From Pseudomonadales bacterium (GTDB taxonomy: Bacteria; Pseudomonadota; Gammaproteobacteria; Pseudomonadales; Azotimanducaceae): a stretch of 64,000 nucleotides of DNA. Position numbers and translations under genes: made by a program. The notes under the pieces were generated by a model that was not told where the DNA came from, ran no database searches, and saw only the letters and a list, made by a program, of their open reading frames with translations. Location: positions 1 to 64,000 of the forward strand of contig WTGV01000026.1 in assembly GCA_011525295.1 (NCBI GenBank), given 5' to 3'. This document shows positions 45,747-55,138 of this stretch, in pieces; within the stretch, counting starts at the first letter, position 1; each line of letters begins with the position of its first letter.

Positions 45747-47846
45747 GTGTCGACACGCAGCTCGCTGACTGTCTTTGCTTTGGCAGGTCGAGTTCATATC
45801 CAAGCGACTCTCATCGCCTGCTCTTTTCTCTGTCATTACCTTGCGGTTGAAGCAGATGATTCCTCCGATAACGACGCATTGAAAGAAGAAGTCATTGTCA
45901 AAGGTGATCCTCGAGACATACCCACTAGGTCCAATCTAGGTACTCTGACGACAGTCGATGGTCGAGATCTTGAGCTTGCGCGACCTCTTCATCCACATGA
46001 AGTATTTGTACGGATTCCCGGTATTTGGGTTGTTAAGAATTCAGGTCAGGAACATCTTACGGGACTTCGTTCAGCAGTACTCGCAGGTTCTGGTGCATGT
46101 GGATCCTACCTTCTCCTCGAAGATAACATTCCCGTCCGTCCGATTGGATTTTGCAATGTCAACGGTTTGTTTGAGCTTAACGTTGAACAAGCTGATCGTG
46201 TCGCGGTCCTCCGTGGTCCTGCGAGCGCTATTTACGGTGGGAATGCTATGCGTGGCGTGATTAACGTGCGCCCTTTCGCTGGGGGTGAGGAGATTAACAC
46301 ACTGAGTCTGGAAACAGGACCTCATGACTACAGTCAAGTTCGCTTGACTTGGTACAACAATAAGGTGCAAGCGAAATTTCATTCCACAGACACGAACGGA
46401 TTCCGTGATGATACTGGGTACGCCCAACAAAAACTCAATGTAGGATGGACTTCAAACTTCGGAAGTTGGGATGCGTCCCACACGCTCTCAATGACATCTC
46501 TGAGACAAGAAACCGGCGGCTACGTGCTGGGCTACCAGTCATACAACAATCAAAACGTGCGAAAGACAAACCCTAATCCAGAGGCCTATCGCAACGCAGA
46601 TTCTTTGCGCTTGTCCAGCCAATTTGACAATGGTAGTAATCTCTACATCTACCCTTACGCACGTATGTCGCGGATGAACTTCCTTCAGCACTTTCTCCCT
46701 GGTCAACCACGTGAGGACAACGAACAAATTAGTGCCGGAGCGATACTGCTACGGGAGACCCAACTCAGTGCTCTGAGCATGAAGCTAGGAGCACAACTGG
46801 AATGGTTCAGAGCTGCTCTGGTACAACGTCAACAACGTCCGACTGTGGGATCGCCATTTTTACAGGCGACTCGACCAGCTGGCACACACTATGACTTTGT
46901 GGTAACCGGGGGAACCTATGCGCTCTTTCAAAGTGCCACCAAGAACTGGGGCGCTCGCCATGAAGTAGAAGAGAGCGTACGCTTGGAGCGCTCGCAATAT
47001 CAGTATGACAATCGTCATTTGGACGGGAATACCCGAGACGATGGTTCAATGTGTGGTTTCGGTGGCTGTCTTTACACGCGACCAAGTGATCGATCTGACA
47101 GTTTTACAAGTATCGCAGCTAGGATTGGATACAAATTCCTGGTCACGGATAATGCTCGTTTTTGGGTAATCTCGTCGATTGGCTATCGTCCACCGCAGAT
47201 AACTGAGTTATATCGACTGCAAAGCGGCCAGACCGTCGCTGACCTTAACAGTGAACATACCCGATCGTTTGAGATAGGTTGGAAATCTTCGTGGCGTACT
47301 CTTGACGTGGCTTTCGCCATCTATTTTGATTCGAGTTCCAATCTCATCTTCCGAGATGCAAATGGTATGAACGTCAGTGATGGCGCGACCGTCTCAAGCG
47401 GGGTTGAGATCGAAATTAACTGGCATGTCAATAAAGTTCATGAGATTACGATCGCGAGTACCTTCTCTAACCACGAGTACGACTTTACTCGGAATCTCGC
47501 ACGGGGTGAAGTGATTTTCTCCGGACATCAAATGGATACTGCACCACGCGTCCTCGCGCATGCGCGTTGGACTGCAAAAATTGGCTCTGTTGGAAGGGGC
47601 GAAGTAGAAATCAATCGTATCGGATCATATTATCTAAACGCTGCAAACACCGCGCGGTACGGAGGGCACAATGTTGTGAATTTTCGTATGGATTTTCAGC
47701 TCAGTAAACAATGGTCCGTCTTTGGTAGAATACTCAACGTTTTCGACACCTACTATGCTGATCGCGCGGACTTCGCGTTTGGTAGATACCGCTACTTCCC
47801 GGCGGATTTACGACAAGTTTTCGTAGGAATTAAACGTCGTTTTTAA
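45747..47846 (+). CDS. TonB-dependent outer membrane receptor
   Basis: A 699-residue receptor with a GTG start at 45747. A signal sequence spans about 1-36 and a TonB-box-like EEVIVKG follows. The plug domain has the motif for RDLELARPLHPHEVFVRIPGI, LRGPASAIYGGNAMRGVINV and a CysXXX region (two cysteines flanking SYLLLEDNIPVRPIGFC), then a barrel ending in KRRF. The cysteines and wording suggest a heme, siderophore or copper-type receptor, but the ligand is unproven. The giant M1-like gene follows 82 bases later. Confidence 0.9.
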   Translation: MSTRSSLTVFALAGRVHIQATLIACSFLCHYLAVEADDSSDNDALKEEVIVKGDPRDIPTRSNLGTLTTVDGRDLELARPLHPHEVFVRIPGIWVVKNSGQEHLTGLRSAVLAGSGACGSYLLLEDNIPVRPIGFCNVNGLFELNVEQADRVAVLRGPASAIYGGNAMRGVINVRPFAGGEEINTLSLETGPHDYSQVRLTWYNNKVQAKFHSTDTNGFRDDTGYAQQKLNVGWTSNFGSWDASHTLSMTSLRQETGGYVLGYQSYNNQNVRKTNPNPEAYRNADSLRLSSQFDNGSNLYIYPYARMSRMNFLQHFLPGQPREDNEQISAGAILLRETQLSALSMKLGAQLEWFRAALVQRQQRPTVGSPFLQATRPAGTHYDFVVTGGTYALFQSATKNWGARHEVEESVRLERSQYQYDNRHLDGNTRDDGSMCGFGGCLYTRPSDRSDSFTSIAARIGYKFLVTDNARFWVISSIGYRPPQITELYRLQSGQTVADLNSEHTRSFEIGWKSSWRTLDVAFAIYFDSSSNLIFRDANGMNVSDGATVSSGVEIEINWHVNKVHEITIASTFSNHEYDFTRNLARGEVIFSGHQMDTAPRVLAHARWTAKIGSVGRGEVEINRIGSYYLNAANTARYGGHNVVNFRMDFQLSKQWSVFGRILNVFDTYYADRADFAFGRYRYFPADLRQVFVGIKRRF

Positions 47847-47866
47847 TATCGCTCGTACGTGTCTAG

Positions 47867-47900
47867 AGAGCCGCCTAATTAGGCTCTAATCGTAAATTCT
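47867..47900 (+). terminator. Possible terminator between receptor and giant gene
   Basis: AGAGCC (47867-47872) pairs with GGCTCT (47882-47887) around a loop that is itself a palindrome (CCTAATTAGG). Only a weak T-rich stretch follows, so termination may be partial. Confidence 0.35.
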
Positions 47901-47928
47901 CTCTCTTTGGAATCTTCGAATCATCAAT

Positions 47929-50900
47929 GTGTTTAACTCGATAGCTCGAACTCTCGCGGTCGCAGGCGCGCAAATTAGAATTTGCCGATCCCAAGTACGA
48001 TTCTGGGTTACGTGCGCGCTACTTACTCTAGTCGTGTTGATCGGCTACCTGCAGTCCTGCGTGTGGGAAACTCTAAATGCTTCCTACTCGCCTTCCTTTA
48101 GCCTAGCTGAACCCAAGTATTTGTTGAGTAATGTCGATGCGTTAGTGTTCCTCGCATTTCAGTTTGCAGCTGTATTGCTGACTTTCGACCTAAGGCAATA
48201 CCACAACAGAAATCGCATCCAATCTGTCTTAGAGAGTCGTCAACTTACGAATGTCGAGTATCTATTAGGCAGTGTCTTGGGCGTAACGCTTCTGCTATAC
48301 GTGGTTGTTCTTTGCAACATTGCACTGATCCAAGGAATGGGTGCTCTAAGTCACTTCCTAAACTCTGCTTGGGGCGACTTCCTTGAGCCTGTGTCCGTTT
48401 TCAATCTTCTCGTTCTAGATACGTTCCCGACGCTATTGTTGTGGAGCAGTGTTGCGCTGACTCTTACCTGTACTCTACGCTCTGGATTTGTCGCCGTGGC
48501 GATCGCTTCGAGCTTGTTAGTGGCGTTTTACATAGGTAGTTTGATAGTACCTTTCTCATGGCTTGATATCGTTACACCTTCGTCGAATTTCACTGCGTAC
48601 ATCTCTGAACTCGTTCCAGACGTTGCTGGCCTCGAAGTCATCGGAATGCGTGCGCTTACTGTTATTGGAGCGCTTGGGCTGATTACGTTTGCAGCTGTTG
48701 TCCTAGATCGACGTGATGCCCGCGTCGGTATCGCGAACTTACCGCTCGGTGCATTCATGATCGTGCTCAGTGTCGTCGGTTTTGGATATCTCTCTCACCA
48801 GTTGGCAACAGCTTATTACCAGCCACAAGAGTGGTCAAAAATTCATGCTGAGTACGATGAGAACGTCGAGCTCGACATTGAAACGATTGAAGGTACAGTG
48901 ACAATCGATCCGGGACGTCTTTTATCGATCAATCTTGGATACGCTTTTCGAGTAACACATGAACACGACATTCCGCACTTGACCTTCACATTGAACCCAG
49001 GCTTCACCATTGATCGAATCACCTTAAACGGAGAAAACGTTGACCACAATTTTTCCGATGGACTACTGATCGTACCCACGGGAGTACCCCTACGACAAGA
49101 CGACCTTCACGATTTGACTATTGAAGCCCACGGCATTCCAGATCCGTTGTTCGCCTACTTAGATAGTCCAGTTCATTACTTGATTGACCGCGCGGTACCA
49201 CGCCGTGCCGGACAATTATTCGGCAAAGACGGTTCTATCTTCACGAAATCATACGTCGCACTCATGCCCGGGATGTATTGGTACCCAGTCCCTAACTCGC
49301 GAAATCTCGCGCGATCCTCGTTCCGCGGTATAGACTTTTTCCAGACAGACATCAAGCTTTCAGTAACTGCATCAAATTGGTTATTGGTTGGTACAGACAT
49401 TACAAACAGTGCTGACGAGAAGGGGACGTTTGAATTGAAACCGGAAATCCCATTGTCAGAAATTGCAGTGTTTGGGACGAACTTTGTGAAACACTCTTTG
49501 ACCATCGCAGACATTCAATTCAATCTTTACCTTCATGAAAACCATCAGAAGAATTTCGGCAAGTTCAATTTTGACGACGAAAGGGTTCGAGAAGAGATCG
49601 AAGAAATATTCGTTCCATTTCAGGAAGCAGGACTCGGATACCCATTCAAGGAATTGTCTTTCGTAGAAGTGCCAAACAGACTGAGAACACTGAGCGGTGG
49701 CTTTAAAACCGAGACTGTACAGGTGCTACCTGGTATGGTTCTCATGAAAGAGCGCGGTTTCCCTACAGCACATTTTGACACCCGCATCAGACGAATTGAA
49801 CGTTGGGAAGATAACGTGGAATGGGTGGAATACCATAAATTTTGGGCGCTTGCAGACTACTTTGGAGATGCTGTAGGGACCGATAACCTTTGGGCTAGCT
49901 TCTCCAAGATTTTTTGGACTCATGCCACCACAGCCGATGGGGAAGATGCTACGGTGCTGAACGACCTCGTTCAAAACGTTATTTCTCGCCTTTCCCCTGC
50001 TCCGGATTTGTGGTTTTCGCCCTACGCCACCTACCAAATATCCGATTTCACGCAAATGTTTCTCCCAGCCGTCGAATGGGCGATCGATGATGGCGGCGGT
50101 GGCGACATGACCAGTTGGGTGCGCAACTTAGCTCAACGATATTTGAATCGTCACTCCGTATGGGAAGCTATGGAGACTAAGTCACTATTAGAACTCCCGA
50201 CCACAGACTCGCATCAGAGCGATCTTGAGTTTATGCTTGCGAAAAATCGCATGATCGCACGAGTGTTTGTTCAGACCAACGATAACGACGCGATCTTAGC
50301 GTGGCTCGGTACTTTACGAAGTGCTTATCAAGGACGGTCCTTCACGATGCAAGAATTGCTAGCTCACGCAGAAACAGCAGAGTTGGATTTGCATCCCTAT
50401 TTCGGTGAGTGGCTCAGTAGCAGTAATTTGCCGGGATATTTGGTCTCTGACATTACCAAGCGACAGCTGGGTGAAGACGAGGAAGGAATACTGCAGTACG
50501 AATCGTCTTTCTATGTCTACAACCCGAGTGAAACTACCGGCGTGTTTTGGGCTGCGTATCCACCTGAATCAAGACGAGAATGGCCACGGACGCCGACTGT
50601 TGTGATCGACGGTAAGTCCTCTGTACGAATTAATGTGGTGACTACCCACGAAATTGATTACATTCACTTGTATCCCAATCTCTCTTTAAATCGGAACGAG
50701 TTCGGAACCCGTCTTGATGAGTCAGTGGTAGTCAATAGCAACGAAGAGTCCCTCGATCCACGACCAATGTTTGAAGTGGTAGACTGGCGACCACCAAATC
50801 CTGGGATTATCGTGGATGACTTAGATCCCGGTTTTGCTATTGACCAACCTCCCGCGTTCAATAGTGCGTCATCGGTCGGTCCGTTGGGTTGGTTTCGAAT

Positions 50901-51393
50901 TCCGCGACTACAAGCAGATAACGACAATGGATTGCCAGCGCGCGCCAACTATGCATATAGAACCACCCATGGTGTGTGGGGTCGTATCACTGACGACAAC
51001 TCCTACGGGCAATTTCGACGTACAGCCACTGTTACTCGGTTTGCTCCAGAAATCCATCCAGTCGCTTTTTCCGCGGAGTTACCGGATACTACTAGGTGGA
51101 AGCTGGAGTACTTTGTAAATACTGGCTGGTTTGGTCGCAGTAGCAGACAGGGAGATTACCACTTAGAAATCGAACACGCGGAAGCGACAGAAACGCGAGA
51201 CTTGAGCATCGAAAACTCGATTTATGGGTGGAACGAAGTTGGCGAATTCGAACTTCTGAAAGGAGAAGTGAACGTACGAGTGATTAGTGCTTCCGACGAC
51301 ACTCCATGGCTTTACGCAGATGCCATCCGCTGGGTTCCGGTCAGCACGAGTCGTCATAACAGATATGAAGATGGTGGAGGCGGCGGGAGTTGA
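47929..51393 (+). CDS. ABC-2-permease/M1-peptidase-like fusion protein with golvesin-like C-terminus
   Basis: A 1154-residue protein starting with GTG. Residues ~1-275 hold six or so membrane helices in an ABC-2-permease-like arrangement. A large periplasmic part resembles M1 aminopeptidases (around 300-850: FVEVPNRLRTLSGGF, VLPGMVLMKERGFP), but the zinc motif HExxH is missing, so it is a degenerate peptidase fold. The last ~140 residues (YFVNTGWFGRSS to WLYADAIRWVPV) look like a golvesin-type beta domain. No ABC ATPase gene lies beside it. Its last 22 bases overlap the tmRNA gene on the opposite strand. Confidence 0.68.
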   Translation: MFNSIARTLAVAGAQIRICRSQVRFWVTCALLTLVVLIGYLQSCVWETLNASYSPSFSLAEPKYLLSNVDALVFLAFQFAAVLLTFDLRQYHNRNRIQSVLESRQLTNVEYLLGSVLGVTLLLYVVVLCNIALIQGMGALSHFLNSAWGDFLEPVSVFNLLVLDTFPTLLLWSSVALTLTCTLRSGFVAVAIASSLLVAFYIGSLIVPFSWLDIVTPSSNFTAYISELVPDVAGLEVIGMRALTVIGALGLITFAAVVLDRRDARVGIANLPLGAFMIVLSVVGFGYLSHQLATAYYQPQEWSKIHAEYDENVELDIETIEGTVTIDPGRLLSINLGYAFRVTHEHDIPHLTFTLNPGFTIDRITLNGENVDHNFSDGLLIVPTGVPLRQDDLHDLTIEAHGIPDPLFAYLDSPVHYLIDRAVPRRAGQLFGKDGSIFTKSYVALMPGMYWYPVPNSRNLARSSFRGIDFFQTDIKLSVTASNWLLVGTDITNSADEKGTFELKPEIPLSEIAVFGTNFVKHSLTIADIQFNLYLHENHQKNFGKFNFDDERVREEIEEIFVPFQEAGLGYPFKELSFVEVPNRLRTLSGGFKTETVQVLPGMVLMKERGFPTAHFDTRIRRIERWEDNVEWVEYHKFWALADYFGDAVGTDNLWASFSKIFWTHATTADGEDATVLNDLVQNVISRLSPAPDLWFSPYATYQISDFTQMFLPAVEWAIDDGGGGDMTSWVRNLAQRYLNRHSVWEAMETKSLLELPTTDSHQSDLEFMLAKNRMIARVFVQTNDNDAILAWLGTLRSAYQGRSFTMQELLAHAETAELDLHPYFGEWLSSSNLPGYLVSDITKRQLGEDEEGILQYESSFYVYNPSETTGVFWAAYPPESRREWPRTPTVVIDGKSSVRINVVTTHEIDYIHLYPNLSLNRNEFGTRLDESVVVNSNEESLDPRPMFEVVDWRPPNPGIIVDDLDPGFAIDQPPAFNSASSVGPLGWFRIPRLQADNDNGLPARANYAYRTTHGVWGRITDDNSYGQFRRTATVTRFAPEIHPVAFSAELPDTTRWKLEYFVNTGWFGRSSRQGDYHLEIEHAEATETRDLSIENSIYGWNEVGEFELLKGEVNVRVISASDDTPWLYADAIRWVPVSTSRHNRYEDGGGGGS

Positions 51394-51729
51394 ACCCGCG
51401 TCCGCCAGAACTCGATCCTTGGATCTACATGCTTAGTCCAGTTCTCAAATTTAACTCGCCGTTAGCCCAACTGGACGAGGCTACGGTAAGCGAGTCCTGA
51501 GATTTAGTGTTCAATGCTTGGACGAGCAAAAAACACGAGCTCACGTAGTATGATTCCGTCTAACTTCCCATGAGCAAGCAGTTAGACAGAACTAGCGGCT
51601 TTAAGCTGCTAGAGCGTAGTTGTCGTCGTTGGCAACTATGTTTGTATTGAAGGATCGTTTTACGAGCTATCCAACAAACTCGACATGCACCTGAGACTTT
51701 GTATCCGTCGTCGAATCCAGATCGCCCCC
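51372..51729 (-). ncRNA. ssrA: tmRNA (SsrA)
   Basis: A 358-base tmRNA on the minus strand. The 5' end GGGGGCG (from 51729) pairs with CGCCTCC before the encoded ACCA at the 3' end (51372), with the G-U pair typical at the third position, and the T-arm GGTTCAACTCC is present. The tag frame runs from GCC 51633 to TAA 51601 and encodes ANDDNYALAA. A TATAAT at 51778-51773 could drive a precursor. The 3' end overlaps the end of the giant CDS. Confidence 0.97.
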
Positions 51730-51772
51730 AGAATGTGAAAGTAGAAAAATATGAACTTCTACCCTTTTATAA

Positions 51773-51778
51773 ATTATA
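51773..51778 (-). promoter_or_regulatory. Candidate -10 element for tmRNA
   Basis: TATAAT on the minus strand, 44 bases upstream of the tmRNA 5' end; precursor processing would remove the leader. I see no good -35. Confidence 0.3.
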
Positions 51779-51791
51779 TTCAGTTCTTTAA

Positions 51792-52076
51792 TTGAAACCT
51801 ACAGATCAGTCTCCCCCAATGGGCGAAGCACTCCGAATCACAAAGATCATTTTCGATTCTTTCGTAGCTGTCAGCGATGAAGGTGCTACAGCTGTGCTTC
51901 CAGGAGACCTAGTCCAACACATGCGAGAACAAAACGACCCCATGGGAATCTGGAAAATTATTGGGGAGTTAAACACGCTTAATGAACTTGGACTGATACG
52001 GTTCGATGAAGAATCGGCGTCATGGCACTTAGTTGTTACAAGTTGGGACCCAACATGGTCCCCGCAAAGTCACTAG
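51792..52076 (+). CDS. Small hypothetical protein, possibly winged-helix
   Basis: A 94-residue frame with a TTG start at 51792; an in-frame ATG at 51819 would give 85 residues. It has no clear ribosome-binding site for either. The pattern of three helices and a beta hairpin (ALRITKIIFDSF, GDLVQHMREQN, NELGLIRFDEESASWHLV) resembles a winged helix-turn-helix. I do not recognise the family. It lies between divergent tmRNA and convergent ispA, seven bases from the latter. Confidence 0.45.
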   Translation: MKPTDQSPPMGEALRITKIIFDSFVAVSDEGATAVLPGDLVQHMREQNDPMGIWKIIGELNTLNELGLIRFDEESASWHLVVTSWDPTWSPQSH

Positions 52077-52083
52077 TTCAGCA

Positions 52084-52971
52084 TCAACGTTGCCGATGCA
52101 CGCACTCCTCTGCGAGCCGTCGAACTAAGGTCATATCCCCATCTATAGACTCGAGAATATCAACAGCTTCCTCCAGATACTGAATTGCTCGATTTCTGGT
52201 CTCCTCCGTGCCTAAGAATGCAACAGCACTCTTCTTTCCTGCAACTGAATCCGCACCCGCAGGTTTACCGAGTTGTTCAACCGCAGCCGTGGCATCCAGA
52301 AAGTCATCCGTGAGTTGAAACGCGATACCAATCTTGGTACCAACTTCACTCATCGTTCCAAATTGCGCTGATTCTCGTGAGAATCCTGCGACTATCGCTC
52401 CCATTTCAAGTGCGGCACGAAACAGCGCGCCAGTTTTACCTTCGTGCATGGTGAACAGTTGGTCAAGGTTGTGCATAGCTTGATGCATTAACTCCATATC
52501 CATAGCCTGACCTCCAACCATGTACTGCCAACCACTGGCGTTCGCTAACACGGCTGCACAGTCCGTTCGCTGTTGTGCAGTGAGTTCTGCCGCATCCAGA
52601 ATAGTGGAGAACGCTAAGGTTTGGAGTGCGTCGCCAGCGAGGATCGCGATAGTGCTACCATATTGTTTGTGACAACTGGGTTTTCCTCGCCTTGTATCGG
52701 AGTCGTCCATGTCTGGTAAGTCATCGTGCACGAGTGAATAGGCGTGAATTAACTCGATCGCGGCAGCTGGCGCTAGAGCTCTTTGAATCTCAGCGCCTAA
52801 GCCAACGGTTGTAGCGCAAACCAAAACCGCGCGCACTCGTTTCGCGGTCCCACAAACCGAGTACTTCATTGCTTCCACCAAAGCAGATGAGTGCTCGGAA
52901 GTAAGTTGCAACCGCGCCTCTAAGTCCAATTCGACTTGATGTCGAATCTGATCTAGATCGTGCATATTCAT
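52084..52971 (-). CDS. ispA: Farnesyl diphosphate synthase
   Basis: A 295-residue prenyltransferase of the IspA type. The first Asp-rich motif DDLPDMDD is at 83-90 and the second DDFLD with GKPAGADSVAGKKS follows; both bind the magnesium-diphosphate. It makes FPP for quinones and undecaprenyl phosphate. It lies 21 bases after xseB. The usual next gene dxs is not present: instead a small opposing gene lies there. Confidence 0.95.
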   Translation of the reverse strand: MNMHDLDQIRHQVELDLEARLQLTSEHSSALVEAMKYSVCGTAKRVRAVLVCATTVGLGAEIQRALAPAAAIELIHAYSLVHDDLPDMDDSDTRRGKPSCHKQYGSTIAILAGDALQTLAFSTILDAAELTAQQRTDCAAVLANASGWQYMVGGQAMDMELMHQAMHNLDQLFTMHEGKTGALFRAALEMGAIVAGFSRESAQFGTMSEVGTKIGIAFQLTDDFLDATAAVEQLGKPAGADSVAGKKSAVAFLGTEETRNRAIQYLEEAVDILESIDGDMTLVRRLAEECVHRQR

Positions 52972-52992
52972 GACATCGCGAGGTCGAAGCTG

Positions 52993-53217
52993 CTAGTCTT
53001 CGGAGTCAAAGTTCATTTCCTGCATCAGTTTCGACACTCTCGCCTCGGCATCAGCGAGCGATCGCTGACATCGCCGCGCTAGTCCGACGCCCTTTTCAAA
53101 CGCCTTCAATGACTCCTCCAACGTTAACTCGCCGCTCTCCATTTTCGACACTAGTGCTTCCAACTCAGCGATGTCTTTTTCAAAGTCGACTGCTGTGTTT
53201 TCTTCCTGCTTCGACAT
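52993..53217 (-). CDS. xseB: Exodeoxyribonuclease VII small subunit
   Basis: A 74-residue helical protein with the family core DFEKDIAELEALVSKMESG and LEESLKAFEKGVGLARRCQ. It forms the coiled arms of exonuclease VII with XseA (not in this window). Twelve bases after pgpA and 21 before ispA, so part of the ribD-to-ispA operon. Confidence 0.95.
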   Translation of the reverse strand: MSKQEENTAVDFEKDIAELEALVSKMESGELTLEESLKAFEKGVGLARRCQRSLADAEARVSKLMQEMNFDSED

Positions 53218-53229
53218 AAACTCTCCTGT

Positions 53230-53739
53230 TCATTGCTGCGTGATCCAAATAAGATGGGTAATTATTGCTGCTCCCGCGCCGGCTATCACATCATCCAAAA
53301 TAATCCCGTATGCACCTGGGACTCTCCGCTCGATCCAAGAAATCGGCCACGGCTTTACGATGTCAAGAATTCTAAATATCAGAAATGCGATCACGTAGAG
53401 CCACCACTCTTTTTGTACCATAAACAAAGCGATAGCCATCCCAAGAAACTCGTCCAGAACAATACAAGACTCATCTTTTGCACCGTACTTTCGAACGACA
53501 ATGCCTAGCGTAAGCCGAGCAACGATAAAAAGTAAAAAAATGATTGCGTACTGGTATTCCACGTCCAACTCCGGCGTGAAGAAAAAAATTAACGCAATCA
53601 CCAAGGAAGCGATGGTCCCTGGTGCGAAGGGAATCCAGCCGATTCCGAAACCCGTAGCTATTACTACCAGCGGATCTTTAAAAGCATTCGACCTTAGTTG
53701 CTCCGCGTTAGACTCGACTGTCGGTTTGTCCTCTGACAT
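53230..53739 (-). CDS. pgpA: Phosphatidylglycerophosphatase A
   Basis: A 169-residue membrane phosphatase that makes phosphatidylglycerol. Conserved segments are GIGWIPFAPGTIASL, VLDEFLGMAIAL and RILDIVKPWPISWIE, with VPGAYGIILDDVIAG near the end and four membrane helices. Located between thiL (8 bases upstream) and xseB, as in many relatives. Confidence 0.95.
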   Translation of the reverse strand: MSEDKPTVESNAEQLRSNAFKDPLVVIATGFGIGWIPFAPGTIASLVIALIFFFTPELDVEYQYAIIFLLFIVARLTLGIVVRKYGAKDESCIVLDEFLGMAIALFMVQKEWWLYVIAFLIFRILDIVKPWPISWIERRVPGAYGIILDDVIAGAGAAIITHLIWITQQ

Positions 53740-53747
53740 AAAAGTTC

Positions 53748-54698
53748 TTAGAAGTGTGAAAAACCGGTGATACGAGACTGTACTTCACGTGCTGGGACAA
53801 ATTCGCGATCCGCTGTAGGAAGGACCGTACCGATACGGGAAATTGGAGTGTGGGAGTTCTTGCCGTAATGCAACACTGCCTCACGATTTTCCTTTGACGA
53901 AGTGAACAACATTTCATAGCTGTCATCGTTTGCCAAAACATCGTCAAGCACCGCGCTAGACCACAACGGAATTTCATCCGTCTCGACACGATACCCGTGT
54001 GGAGAACCAGATATTAACTGTTCTAACTCAAACGCCAAGCCATCAGTGATGTCCGTACACGCACTAGCATACTGACGTAAGCACTCTACAAATGGAGTTC
54101 GTATTGGAGGGAGTAAATACCGCGCAATGACATCTGTGCTCGTTAGTTGTCTCAGTTCGGACAAACCTTGCGGTATCCAAGCAGTCATAACCGGCAACGC
54201 AAGCTGTGTTGCGCCTAACCTACCTGTGACCCATATGTCATCCTCTGGTTTGGCGGTATGACGATGTATGGCTTGACCTCTACGTACTGTCCCTATCGCG
54301 GTTGCGGAAATTTGCTTGACTCCCTTGGCAATATTGCCGCCAATCACCGTAGTATCGGCTTCGACACAAGCGTCGCGCACACCATCTGCGAACGCAGCTA
54401 TCCAGTCGACATCAGGTTGTTCGATAGTCAATGCAATAGTTAAATATCGAGGTACCGCACCCATTGCGACGATATCCGAAACGCTCATCGCAACGGTTCG
54501 ATATCCAACTAGGTCTCCAGGACAATCTTTAGGAACATGTACTCCGTCCACACATACGTCCGTACTCACCACCACGTCCTGCTCTGGTTCCCATTCAACC
54601 ACTGCAGCGTCGTCGCCTGGTCCTATCTTAAGTCGCGCGTCCCGTCCGGCTGTTCCAAGTCGATCGAGAATTAGATTTATCAGCTCAACTTCATTCAT
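53748..54698 (-). CDS. thiL: Thiamine-monophosphate kinase
   Basis: A 316-residue PurM-fold kinase that makes thiamine diphosphate. The start, GPGDDAAVV, the STDVCVDGVH segment and AVSVSD-like region fit ThiL. Two normally invariant spots differ: GGD is GGN (VIGGNIAKG) and the GGEDYEL segment is NDDSYEM. The C-terminal metal motif DITDGL is kept. The protein may still be active but is divergent. The ATG overlaps nusB by four bases. Confidence 0.88.
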   Translation of the reverse strand: MNEVELINLILDRLGTAGRDARLKIGPGDDAAVVEWEPEQDVVVSTDVCVDGVHVPKDCPGDLVGYRTVAMSVSDIVAMGAVPRYLTIALTIEQPDVDWIAAFADGVRDACVEADTTVIGGNIAKGVKQISATAIGTVRRGQAIHRHTAKPEDDIWVTGRLGATQLALPVMTAWIPQGLSELRQLTSTDVIARYLLPPIRTPFVECLRQYASACTDITDGLAFELEQLISGSPHGYRVETDEIPLWSSAVLDDVLANDDSYEMLFTSSKENREAVLHYGKNSHTPISRIGTVLPTADREFVPAREVQSRITGFSHF

Positions 54699-55138
54699 GA
54701 GGTCTCGCGTGCACTACGCGCCACGGCATCAAGCACAGCATTAATGTATCGAAAACTATCCTGTGCACCGAACAATTTTGCGAGTTCGACCCATTCATTA
54801 ATTATCACGGTAGCAGGAACATCCTCGCGTTCGAGCAACTCAAAACTTCCGGCGCGTAAACACGCTCTTTCCACTGGCGTTATGTCGTCGAATGACCTGT
54901 CGAGATAGGGTTCGTAGGTACGATCGAGATCTTGCACAGAACGCAAAACTCCCTGCAAACACTGTGTGAAGTACTTCTTGTCCGCCTTGGCAAGAGAGCC
55001 TTCTTCCGTCATAAATTGATGCAGATCGGCTTCACCGGTCCTCGCTAAATCCCATTGATAGAGGGCTTGCAATAGGGCTCGACGACTCTGACGACGTTGT
55101 TTCGGCGAAAATTTCTCCGTGTTAGGCACAGGACTCAC
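54695..55138 (-). CDS. nusB: Transcription antitermination factor NusB
   Basis: A 147-residue all-helical protein that with NusE binds boxA RNA. RRALLQALYQWDLA, DRSFDDITPVERACLRAGSFELL and VIINEWVELAKLFG are signature stretches. Start GTG 55138 overlaps the end of ribD by 17 bases. In most gammaproteobacteria ribH precedes it; here ribD does. Confidence 0.95.
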   Translation of the reverse strand: MSPVPNTEKFSPKQRRQSRRALLQALYQWDLARTGEADLHQFMTEEGSLAKADKKYFTQCLQGVLRSVQDLDRTYEPYLDRSFDDITPVERACLRAGSFELLEREDVPATVIINEWVELAKLFGAQDSFRYINAVLDAVARSARETS

